From: UM-FILTER-37-12 sp964344965
GTDB taxonomy: Bacteria; Patescibacteriota; Patescibacteriia; Magasanikbacterales; UBA922
Direction of reading: 5' to 3'
Assembly (NCBI GenBank): GCA_964344965.1
Contig: CAYFPJ010000004.1
Span: 1 to 64,000 of the forward strand
Length of the DNA stretch: 64,000 nucleotides
The notes beneath the pieces are model-generated. The model was not told where the DNA came from, made no database searches, and worked only from the letters and a program-made list of their open reading frames with translations. Of the stretch, positions 25,485-32,571 are shown in pieces. Each line of letters opens with the position of its first letter. The stretch's first letter is position 1. The position numbers were made by a program, and so were the translations under genes.

Positions 25485-25525
25485 CAAACTGAAATTATTT
25501 TACAAATTTATTTTAGAATTAAGCT

Positions 25526-26035
25526 ATGAAAAAATATTTTATCCTAATTCCTATATTATTTATTGCCATATTTCTAACGGGATGCACCAAAACAGAATAT
25601 GAGTCAGACAGTCAAAATCCAACAAATGAAGAGGTTTCTGATAATTGGCAAAATTATAGTGACGAGCAGCATAATTTTGAATTTCAATATATAAAAAATG
25701 GCAATTCATCCATCTCATACGAAGGTAGACCAACCGGACTAATATTTTCTGTCCAAAAAGATGGAGTGGAAGCCTTATATGGAAAATTTGAAAAAGAAGA
25801 AAATAAAATTTCTTCAGAGTGTAAAGATGACCAAGAAGATATCGGAGAAATTGAAATCGGAGGAATACCCACAAGAAAATGTAGTAATCATAAAAAATCT
25901 TCTTGGAGTGCAACTATTCAAAAAGAAAATATAGATGAGACATTTGATACTTACACTATGACCTGTAGCAACGAAAGAGATAATTTTTATTCTTACTGCG
26001 ATCAACTTCTTTCAACCTTCAAATTTGTAAACTAA
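25526..26035 (+). CDS. Predicted lipoprotein, function unknown
   Basis: 169 residues with a signal peptide ending in the lipobox FLTGC (about residues 16-20). The mature domain (EHNFEFQY, GLIFSVQKDG, FDTYTMTC...YCDQLLSTFKFVN) resembles the PsbP-like fold seen in other extracellular lipoproteins of such genomes, with four cysteines that could pair. No specific role. It is followed by a clear intrinsic terminator. Confidence 0.7.
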   Translation: MKKYFILIPILFIAIFLTGCTKTEYESDSQNPTNEEVSDNWQNYSDEQHNFEFQYIKNGNSSISYEGRPTGLIFSVQKDGVEALYGKFEKEENKISSECKDDQEDIGEIEIGGIPTRKCSNHKKSSWSATIQKENIDETFDTYTMTCSNERDNFYSYCDQLLSTFKFVN

Positions 26036-26054
26036 ATCTCAAGCCAGCTAAAAA

Positions 26055-26098
26055 ATCAACTTTCCTGTCCACTATCAAGAAGTTGATTTTTTGTTTAT
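26055..26098 (+). terminator. Intrinsic terminator after the lipoprotein gene
   Basis: AAATCAACTT and AAGTTGATTT form a 10-bp stem around a CCTGTCCACTATC-type loop, followed by TTTTTTG. Placed 20 bases after the stop. Confidence 0.8.
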
Positions 26099-26145
26099 AA
26101 AGCTGTATCATAGTTTGAAGTGATAAAAAATAACTTAATTAAATT

Positions 26146-27783
26146 ATGGAAAAAGAGCAACAACCAAAACAAGTAGGTAAGCCGTATCTCCTATTCAAAA
26201 AAGAACAGGCTCAACAAAAAAAAGAATTTGATGTCATTGTTGTTGGCTCTGGTACTGGCGGACTGAGCGTCGCTTCTATACTGGCTCAAGAAGGAAAAAA
26301 AGTTTTGGTACTAGAGCAACACTACGTCATCGGAGGCTACACTCATGCTTTTGAACGCAAAGGTTATATCTGGGATATAGGATTGCACTATGTCGGCAAT
26401 GTCCATATCAAAAATACCCTACTGAATAAAGTATTTCGTTACATTAGTAAAGAAAAACTAGAATGGGAACCACTTGACGACATCTATGACCGCGTAGTTT
26501 TTGGAGATACAGAATATGAATTTCCTAGAGGAAGAGCCAATTTTAAAGCAAAACTAAAAGAATATTTTCCTGATGAAAAAGATCGCAATTCTATTGACGC
26601 ATATTTCGAACTGTTAGATCAAGTAAGTAAAATAAGTGGAGGATTTTTTGCCGAAAAAGTATTACCAGAATTTCTCGCCAAAATACTTGGCCCCATGTTG
26701 CGCAAGAAGGTCCTAAAATTTTCAGACCAATACACGCTACCAGTCCTAAAATCAATCACAGACAACGAAAAACTAATTGGAGTGCTGACAGCACAGTATG
26801 GTGACTATGGTCTACATCCTAGTAAGAGCAGCTTCTACATGCATGCCACTCTCGCCAATCACTATATGGAAGGTGCCGGCTATCCTCTGGGCGGGGGACC
26901 AAGCTTTGCTAAGACAATAGTACCAATCATTGAAGAAGCTGGCGGTGAAGTCCTGATGCAAGCTTCTGTAAAACAAGTAATTGTAGAAAATAATACAGCA
27001 ATCGGAGTAGAAATGGCTGATGGTGAAAAAATATATGCTAGTACTGTAGTCAGTGGTGCCGGAGCAGTGAACACCTATGAGCACCTACTTCCAAAAGAAA
27101 TAGCAGAAAAGCATGGTATAAAAGAACAACTGGAAAAACTTTCACCTTCACTAGCTCATATGGGGCTTTATGTAGGAATAAAAGAGCCAACCGAGAATTT
27201 AAACCTGCCAAAATGTAATTACTGGCTCTTCCCAGACGAGTACGATCATGAAAAAAACCAAGCAAATTACAAAGACATCAATTCTCCCCTACCTATTGCT
27301 TTTGCTTCATTCCCCTCTGCCAAGGATCCAATGTCTGAAAAAAACCATCCAGGCAGAACCACTGCTGAAGTGATTATTCTATTGCCTGACACTTGGTTTG
27401 AGAAGTGGAAAGGTACAGCTTGGAAAAAGCGCGATGAAGAGTATGAGGCTCTAAAAGAAAAAGTTGCAGAACAAATGTTTGAACAATTGTACAGAATTGC
27501 ACCACAGCTGAAAGGAAAAGTAGACTATTATGAAGTGTCCTCTCCCCTATCAACTATTCATTTCTCAGGACACCGTCGTGGTGAGATATATGGCGCAGCA
27601 CTAGATCCGGATCGCTTCAGACAAAAATTCTTGAAACCAATTACTCCAGTCAAAAATTTCTTCATGACCGGACAAGACGCTATGGTCGCTAGTATCTCTG
27701 GCGGAGTGATGGGAGGAGTACTAGCAGCAACAGCAATATTGAAAAAGAATATCATATGGAAAATAACTCGAAAAATGAAATAA
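26146..27783 (+). CDS. FAD-dependent oxidoreductase, retinol saturase / carotenoid isomerase-like
   Basis: 545 residues. The N-terminal dinucleotide-binding motif VVGSGTGGLSVAS (about 32-44), followed by LEQHYVIGGYTHAF, and the C-terminal GQDAMVASISGGVMGGVLAA match the CrtI/RetSat phytoene-desaturase superfamily. The central ANHYMEGAGYPLGGGPSFAKTIVPIIEEAGGEV block is typical of retinol 13,14-reductase-like proteins. Acts on isoprenoid or other polyene substrates in relatives; here the substrate is unknown. It overlaps the next flavoprotein gene by 28 bases. Confidence 0.88.
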   Translation: MEKEQQPKQVGKPYLLFKKEQAQQKKEFDVIVVGSGTGGLSVASILAQEGKKVLVLEQHYVIGGYTHAFERKGYIWDIGLHYVGNVHIKNTLLNKVFRYISKEKLEWEPLDDIYDRVVFGDTEYEFPRGRANFKAKLKEYFPDEKDRNSIDAYFELLDQVSKISGGFFAEKVLPEFLAKILGPMLRKKVLKFSDQYTLPVLKSITDNEKLIGVLTAQYGDYGLHPSKSSFYMHATLANHYMEGAGYPLGGGPSFAKTIVPIIEEAGGEVLMQASVKQVIVENNTAIGVEMADGEKIYASTVVSGAGAVNTYEHLLPKEIAEKHGIKEQLEKLSPSLAHMGLYVGIKEPTENLNLPKCNYWLFPDEYDHEKNQANYKDINSPLPIAFASFPSAKDPMSEKNHPGRTTAEVIILLPDTWFEKWKGTAWKKRDEEYEALKEKVAEQMFEQLYRIAPQLKGKVDYYEVSSPLSTIHFSGHRRGEIYGAALDPDRFRQKFLKPITPVKNFFMTGQDAMVASISGGVMGGVLAATAILKKNIIWKITRKMK

Positions 27784-29036
27784 CAAATCATGATAAAGAA
27801 ATGCGTATCGTGATTATTGGTGCTGGAGCGGCAGGACTGACAGCTGCCTCCGCACTTCGTGACAAAGGATATCAGAATATCACAATCCTCGAGCGCAGTG
27901 ACCATGCTGGGGGGAAATGTTCTACGGTAGACATAGATGGCAAAAATTATGAACTGGGAGCTGGCATGATAGCCAAGAGCAACACTACTGTTTTAAACTT
28001 TGTAAAAAAATATAAAATTCCACTAGCCCAAGTACCTTTTGGGGCAACAGTCATAACAAAAGAGGCACCAAGAGAAACGGAAAAAAAATTAACACTCCCC
28101 CATAGTCTAAAGATCATCCATCAGGCACTGTGGACTTATCGTAGATTACAAAAAAAGTATAAACTAAAAAAACCTGGTTTCTTCAATATCGACCACCAAG
28201 AGCTTTCCATGTCCTTTGCTAAGTTTGCCAAGAAATACAAAATTGAAGATCTGGCACGCAATTTTGAATTATCACATACTGGATTTGGGTATGGATACTT
28301 CGCAGATGTGCCAGCAGCCTATGTTCTAAAATATTTCTCATTAGGAATCATGCTATCTTCTGTGACACGACGTATGTATGTTTTTCCAAACGGCATCCAA
28401 CGACTGTGGACCAGGGTAGCAGAAGACTTTAGCATCATGTACGATACAAACATCACAAAAATAGTGAGAAAAAATTCTCAAATATCTATTGAAATAGAAG
28501 GAAAAAAAGACCCTCTAGTTTGTGATAAAATTATTATTACTTCACCACTAGACGAACTTGCAGAATTCTTGGATGTGAATAATCAAGAAAAAAATTTATT
28601 CTCTCAAATCCAATATATTGATTATCGTGTCTTAGTGTGCGAACTGGAAGGATTCCCACGCAAAACTGGATATGCTTCTTACAATTTTTTCTCATCACGA
28701 GCAGGGTGTCCAGTATTTTGGTACCACAGACACAAAGATACAGACATCACTATATTCTATGCACTGGCTGACTTTGAAATGTCAGATGATCAAGTCACAA
28801 ATAAAACCAGCGAATTCGTCACCAAAATGGGCGGCAAGGTAAAGAGGGTAGAAAGAGTAATTCGTTGGAAATACTTTCCACACGTTTCAGAAGAAAGAAT
28901 CAGAGAAGGATACTATGATAAATTAGAAAGCTTACAAGGCCAAAACAATACTTATTATGCTGGAGAGCTGATGAACTTTAGTACTGTTGGTTTGACTTCA
29001 CAGTATGCAGAATATCTAGTAAATAAATTTTTTTAA
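27756..29036 (+). CDS. FAD-dependent amine oxidase/desaturase-like flavoprotein
   Basis: 426 residues. The FAD Rossmann motif VIIGAGAAGLTAASAL starts near residue 20, after a short extension; an ATG at 27801 (MRIVIIG) is the alternative start. ERSDHAGGKCSTVDIDG follows as in NAD(P)-binding amine oxidases, protoporphyrinogen oxidases and phytoene desaturases. The end NNTYYAGELMNFSTVGLTSQYAEYLVN is the canonical second FAD contact. Overlap with the RetSat-like gene suggests a two-step redox modification of one lipid substrate. Exact reaction unknown. Confidence 0.85.
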   Translation: MENNSKNEITNHDKEMRIVIIGAGAAGLTAASALRDKGYQNITILERSDHAGGKCSTVDIDGKNYELGAGMIAKSNTTVLNFVKKYKIPLAQVPFGATVITKEAPRETEKKLTLPHSLKIIHQALWTYRRLQKKYKLKKPGFFNIDHQELSMSFAKFAKKYKIEDLARNFELSHTGFGYGYFADVPAAYVLKYFSLGIMLSSVTRRMYVFPNGIQRLWTRVAEDFSIMYDTNITKIVRKNSQISIEIEGKKDPLVCDKIIITSPLDELAEFLDVNNQEKNLFSQIQYIDYRVLVCELEGFPRKTGYASYNFFSSRAGCPVFWYHRHKDTDITIFYALADFEMSDDQVTNKTSEFVTKMGGKVKRVERVIRWKYFPHVSEERIREGYYDKLESLQGQNNTYYAGELMNFSTVGLTSQYAEYLVNKFF

Positions 29037-29039
29037 TAC

Positions 29040-29342
29040 TTGCACTATGGAACAAAAAAAGACTTCACAAAAGAATTCTCTATCCAAAAGAAAAAACTTC
29101 GTCCCTGGGCAATATTATTGCTTGCAATTGCCATTTCTGTCGTTTTAGTACTGCCAATTTTATCTATTACTGTTGGTATTGACAAAGCACTACTCTCTCA
29201 CTATTTGGTCTTATCTGCAATTCTCTCAATAATTTCTGCAATCAAAGTAATAAAATTTTCCAAATGTCCAAACTGTAAAAAATACATGGGCAGAGACATA
29301 GGAAAATTTTGTCCGAACTGTTCAGTACAGACACAAGAATAA
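29040..29342 (+). CDS. Small membrane protein with C-terminal zinc ribbon
   Basis: About 100 residues: two hydrophobic helices (WAILLLAIAISVVLVLPIL and SHYLVLSAILSIISAI), then a CPNCKKYMGRDIGKFCPNC zinc ribbon at the C-terminus. Only a TTG at 29040 starts the frame, so the true start is uncertain. Squeezed between the flavoprotein and Nudix genes. Unknown role. Confidence 0.6.
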   Translation: MHYGTKKDFTKEFSIQKKKLRPWAILLLAIAISVVLVLPILSITVGIDKALLSHYLVLSAILSIISAIKVIKFSKCPNCKKYMGRDIGKFCPNCSVQTQE

Positions 29343-29351
29343 TTATTTAAA

Positions 29352-29849
29352 ATGTTTATGCCTCGTCATTACTCTCAAACTTTTGGTGTCGTAGGAGCCA
29401 TATTGGAAAAAGATGGTAAGATTGCTTTGGTAAAAGAATCAGGAACAAAAAAACACCCAGATAATGGCAAGTGGAATCACCCAGCTGGCTGGCTTGACGT
29501 AGGAGAAGATCCTATTGTTGGGGCCAAGAGAGAGGCGGAAGAAGAAACTGGCTACAAATTTACACCCACATCTCTTTTGGGGATCTACTCACTAGTGCGT
29601 AACGATGTTGAAAAAGACTGCGGTGGTACTCCACATCCAATAAAAATGATCTTTGTCGGAGAAATAGATACAAACAACCAGTCGCCTCTTTCAGAAGACG
29701 TGTCAGAAGTAAGATGGTTTACACCACAAGAAATATACGACATGGATCAAAGCACACTAAGAGACGCTGACATAAAGACAATGGTGAAGAATTATTTTGA
29801 AGGAAAGAAATATCCACTGGAGGTCCTCTCTCATTATGTTCAAGAGTGA
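29352..29849 (+). CDS. Nudix hydrolase
   Basis: 165 residues with a complete Nudix box GWLDVGEDPIVGAKREAEEETGY (pattern GX5EX7REUXEEXGU), about residues 45-67. Hydrolyses a nucleoside diphosphate linked to another group; substrate not predictable. ATGs at 29352 and 29358 both work. It is followed closely by msrB and msrA; the grouping suggests oxidative-damage housekeeping. Confidence 0.9.
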   Translation: MFMPRHYSQTFGVVGAILEKDGKIALVKESGTKKHPDNGKWNHPAGWLDVGEDPIVGAKREAEEETGYKFTPTSLLGIYSLVRNDVEKDCGGTPHPIKMIFVGEIDTNNQSPLSEDVSEVRWFTPQEIYDMDQSTLRDADIKTMVKNYFEGKKYPLEVLSHYVQE

Positions 29850-29865
29850 TCATAAGTCATTTTTT

Positions 29866-30237
29866 ATGCCTAATCAATACAACTATCTCACTCCCGAGGA
29901 GCAAGAAGTAATTATAAACAAAGGAACTGAAAAACCCTTCAGTGGTGAGTTTGTAAATCATCATGAAGTAGGCACATACGTTTGTCGACAATGCAACTCC
30001 CCTCTTTATAGATCTGAAGACAAATTTGATTCTCACTGCGGCTGGCCCAGCTTTGATGATGAAATACCTGGGGCAGTAAATCACCTCCAAGATGCTGACG
30101 GAAGAAGAACAGAAATAATCTGCAATAATTGCAGCGGCCATCTTGGACATGTCTTTGAAGGAGAAAAAATGACTGCCAAAAATACTAGACACTGCGTCAA
30201 CTCTATCTCTCTCAAATTTATTCCTCAAAAAAATTAG
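29866..30237 (+). CDS. msrB: Peptide-methionine (R)-S-oxide reductase MsrB
   Basis: Reduces methionine-R-sulfoxide in proteins. Start taken at 29866 (MPNQYNYLTPEEQ), where family similarity begins; the longer frame to 29797 overlaps the Nudix gene. Zinc motifs CRQC and CNNC and the catalytic RHCVNSISLKF cysteine are intact, as is the HCGWPSF block. No signal peptide, so cytoplasmic. Paired with msrA. Confidence 0.95.
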   Translation: MPNQYNYLTPEEQEVIINKGTEKPFSGEFVNHHEVGTYVCRQCNSPLYRSEDKFDSHCGWPSFDDEIPGAVNHLQDADGRRTEIICNNCSGHLGHVFEGEKMTAKNTRHCVNSISLKFIPQKN

Positions 30238-30289
30238 TATCCATTAGTATTATTGGCATAAATTCGCATATTAGCATTATTATTCGCAT

Positions 30290-30772
30290 ATGGAAAAAGC
30301 ATATTTTGCCGGCGGCTGCTTCTGGGGCGTAGAATACTTCTTTGCCAAGCAACCAGGAGTAATGGAAACCACTGTCGGCTACATCGGTGGTCACAAAGAA
30401 AATCCAACTTACAAAGAAGTCTGCAATAAAACCACTGGTCATATCGAAGCCATGGAGGTGGTGTTTGATGAAGACAAGACAAGTTTTGAAGATTTGGCAA
30501 AGCTATTTTTTGAAATTCATGATCCGACTCAAGTGAATGGCCAAGGGCCAGACATTGGTGAGCAGTACAAGTCTGCTATTTTTTATACTGATGATGAACA
30601 AAAAAGTAAATCAGAAGAACTAATTGCTATTTTGAAAGAAAAAGGGTACGATGTGGTTACAAAGCTGATCAAGGCCGAAAAATTCTGGCCAGCCGAGGAC
30701 TATCACCAAGATTACTATGATAAGAAAGACTCTACGCCGTATTGTCATAGTTATGTTAAAAAATTTGATTGA
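30290..30772 (+). CDS. msrA: Peptide-methionine (S)-S-oxide reductase MsrA
   Basis: 160 residues. Catalytic GGCFWGVE with C10, the conserved YIGGHKENPTYKEVC and HDPTQVNGQGPDIGEQYKSAIFY blocks, and a C-terminal TPYCHSY cysteine that can act as resolving residue. Reduces methionine-S-sulfoxide. It follows msrB by about 50 bases, which contain a small ATTAGCAT/ATTCGCATA-type repeat. Confidence 0.96.
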   Translation: MEKAYFAGGCFWGVEYFFAKQPGVMETTVGYIGGHKENPTYKEVCNKTTGHIEAMEVVFDEDKTSFEDLAKLFFEIHDPTQVNGQGPDIGEQYKSAIFYTDDEQKSKSEELIAILKEKGYDVVTKLIKAEKFWPAEDYHQDYYDKKDSTPYCHSYVKKFD

Positions 30773-30778
30773 TAAAAT

Positions 30779-31489
30779 ATGGATAGAACAGAACCAGGAG
30801 GACCAAATCCAGAACAACTAGCTAAAGAAGAGCGTGAAAAGCATCTCAGAGAAACTACAGAAATACTGAAAGAAAAAGATAATAGGAATCACAAACTGTC
30901 TATTGAAGGATGGAGGCTTTTGGCAGAGCACGAAGATTATGAAACTTATAGAAATATGGGTTATAACATTTTATATCAATTAGAGGTTGGGCTAGTCAGT
31001 AGACTATTCGGTGGCCCTGAAAATCTGAGAGGGAAAACTATCATACTTCTTGGTGGGGCAAAAAACTTTAGAATAAAGGATAAAAATAGTAGAGCAAAAA
31101 ATTTATCACCAGCAGAAATACTCGCATTGCATGGAGCGAAAGTGATTGTTGTTGATTTATATATCGACAAAAAAGATTTTTTACCAATACCAGGCATTAC
31201 TGTCTTAGAAGGTAATCTAAAAGACCTAAGCCTAGAGAAAAAAGCAGACTTGCTAGTAACCCAATCTGTTTTCACAAACAGAATGGCACCTGATTTTTTC
31301 AATGAAACATTAGAGGCTTCGAAAGATCTGGCATTGCTTCAAGCTCATATTTGTGCCCAATTTGAATCCCCTTACCCTAAATTAAAGGAAGAAGAATTGC
31401 CTGGAAAAGTACTATTTTGTGACACAAAAAAAGAAGGTGAGGGTTTTAATGGTCGCACACATTTTCTCATTATAGACAATCAAGAATAA
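30779..31489 (+). CDS. Hypothetical protein with Rossmann-like segment
   Basis: 236 residues, charged and cytoplasmic. Beyond an N-terminal helix there is an alternating alpha/beta part (GKTIILLGGAKNF, ALHGAKVIVVDLYIDKKDF, KADLLVTQSVF) that resembles the nucleotide- or SAM-binding half of a methyltransferase, but without a clear GxGxG motif. No family recognised. Six bases after msrA; it ends just before the promoter of the cobalamin riboswitch operon. Confidence 0.65.
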   Translation: MDRTEPGGPNPEQLAKEEREKHLRETTEILKEKDNRNHKLSIEGWRLLAEHEDYETYRNMGYNILYQLEVGLVSRLFGGPENLRGKTIILLGGAKNFRIKDKNSRAKNLSPAEILALHGAKVIVVDLYIDKKDFLPIPGITVLEGNLKDLSLEKKADLLVTQSVFTNRMAPDFFNETLEASKDLALLQAHICAQFESPYPKLKEEELPGKVLFCDTKKEGEGFNGRTHFLIIDNQE

Positions 31490-31514
31490 GATATATAAAA
31501 ACTTGACAACAAAC

Positions 31515-31543
31515 TTGACAACAATCCCACATTGATCTAAAAT
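31515..31543 (+). promoter_or_regulatory. Promoter of the cobalamin riboswitch operon
   Basis: TTGACA at 31515-31520 and TAAAAT at 31538-31543, exact 17-base spacer, about 20 bases upstream of the riboswitch P1 stem. A second TTGACA lies 12 bases further upstream. Confidence 0.75.
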
Positions 31544-31562
31544 ACAAAAACTTACAACCAAA

Positions 31563-31710
31563 CCACATATATTACGGAAGTGAGGTGAGATTCCTCCACT
31601 GTGCCGCAACGGTAATTGGTCTTCCTAGTCTTCACGGATAAGCACCTTGTAAAAAGGGACTTGTCCGGCGAAGCTTTAGCGAAGCCGGAGTCCGGTCTGT
31701 GTATATGTGC
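31563..31710 (+). ncRNA. Cobalamin riboswitch (aptamer)
   Basis: The conserved core GGTGAGATTCCTCCACTGTG, then CCGCAACGGTAA (31584-31615), and the B12-box region GAAGCCGGAGTCCGG (31681-31695) match the cobalamin aptamer consensus. A closing P1 stem is visible: CACATATA at 31564-31571 with TATATGTG at 31702-31709. It lies between a good promoter and an intrinsic terminator, so it should repress the downstream genes when a corrinoid is bound. The B12 link of the operon rests mainly on this element. Confidence 0.9.
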
Positions 31711-31754
31711 AATTCCCGAGCAGGAAAACAAGTAAATTGTCTTTACTTTTTGCC

Positions 31755-31783
31755 ATCTTCCTGACTCTCTGGAAGATTTTTTT
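31755..31783 (+). terminator. Riboswitch expression-platform terminator
   Basis: ATCTTCC (31755-31761) and GGAAGAT (31771-31777) form a stem with a 9-base loop, followed by seven T. Position directly after the aptamer and before the first gene indicates control by premature termination. Confidence 0.8.
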
Positions 31784-31796
31784 ATACTAAAAACGT

Positions 31797-31903
31797 CATT
31801 GCGAGGAGTCTGAAAGAACGACGTGGCAATCTCAGTGTCTGTAAGTAAAAACGCGAGATTACCACGTCGTGTGGCTTCGCCCACCCCTCGCAATGACGAA
31901 AAT
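31797..31903. repeat. ATTGCGAGGA-family palindrome, copy 1
   Basis: CATTGCGAGGAGTCTGAAAG...ACGTGGCAATCTC on the left mirrors GAGATTACCACGTCGT...CCCCTCGCAATGACG on the right. It lies in the operon leader between the riboswitch terminator and the first gene. Related copies at 54838, 56268 and 58684. Confidence 0.85.
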
Positions 31904-31929
31904 ATTTACCAAAATCAGTCAATAAATTT

Positions 31930-32571
31930 ATGCAAAACACAAATTCAAAAATCCTTATCTTTGCGCTATTACTCCTACTTGCTGGAGCTGCTTGCAACCA
32001 AATAACAATACCAGAATCTCCATATGAATCTGATAAATCAGAAAAGATTGAAATAACAATAGATTCAGATTTGGAGATAGAACAAGTACCAAAAGTAGAA
32101 GAAGAGCTCCCGCCTGATGACACTCCCCCACCAACTATAGTAGAAAAAAAAGTAGAAGAAAAACTGGAAATAGAAGATGGGTCCACGGCGCCAATAGATG
32201 TAGTCCCGCAGAAGCAGTCAAGGAATTATGAAAGTAAATACAAGAATAACACAGATAAAGAAAAAAGAGATGTGCTGATAACCTCATTTCTAGTACAAGA
32301 CGAAGAGTATAATATAGAAATTCCCGAAGGTAGTACAGGCTACGATCTAATGCAGAGTGCTAGTACCCAATCAAATTTCACTTTCTCTGCCAAAAATTTT
32401 CCTGGTCTTGGTTATTTCATTGAAGAAATCAATGGTCAAAAAAATGATCATATGAAAGGAATCTACTGGATTTATTATATCAACGGCGAAAAAGCAAAAG
32501 TAGGTATATCGAATTATTTATTAACTAATGGAGACATAATTGAATGGAAGTATGAAAATGAAAAATTTTAA
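31930..32571 (+). CDS. DUF4430 lipoprotein (corrinoid-binding candidate)
   Basis: 213 residues. Signal peptide with lipobox LAGAAC (cysteine at about 22), a long acidic and proline-rich linker, then a C-terminal domain (about 113-213) of the DUF4430/transcobalamin C-terminal type: GSTGYDLMQSAS, FPGLGYFIEEINGQKND, IYWIYYINGEKAKVGISNYLL, GDIIEWKYE. This beta-domain closes over cobalamin in animal transcobalamin. First gene after the cobalamin riboswitch; the next gene starts inside its end. Binding of corrinoid is inferred from family and regulation. Confidence 0.85.
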   Translation: MQNTNSKILIFALLLLLAGAACNQITIPESPYESDKSEKIEITIDSDLEIEQVPKVEEELPPDDTPPPTIVEKKVEEKLEIEDGSTAPIDVVPQKQSRNYESKYKNNTDKEKRDVLITSFLVQDEEYNIEIPEGSTGYDLMQSASTQSNFTFSAKNFPGLGYFIEEINGQKNDHMKGIYWIYYINGEKAKVGISNYLLTNGDIIEWKYENEKF

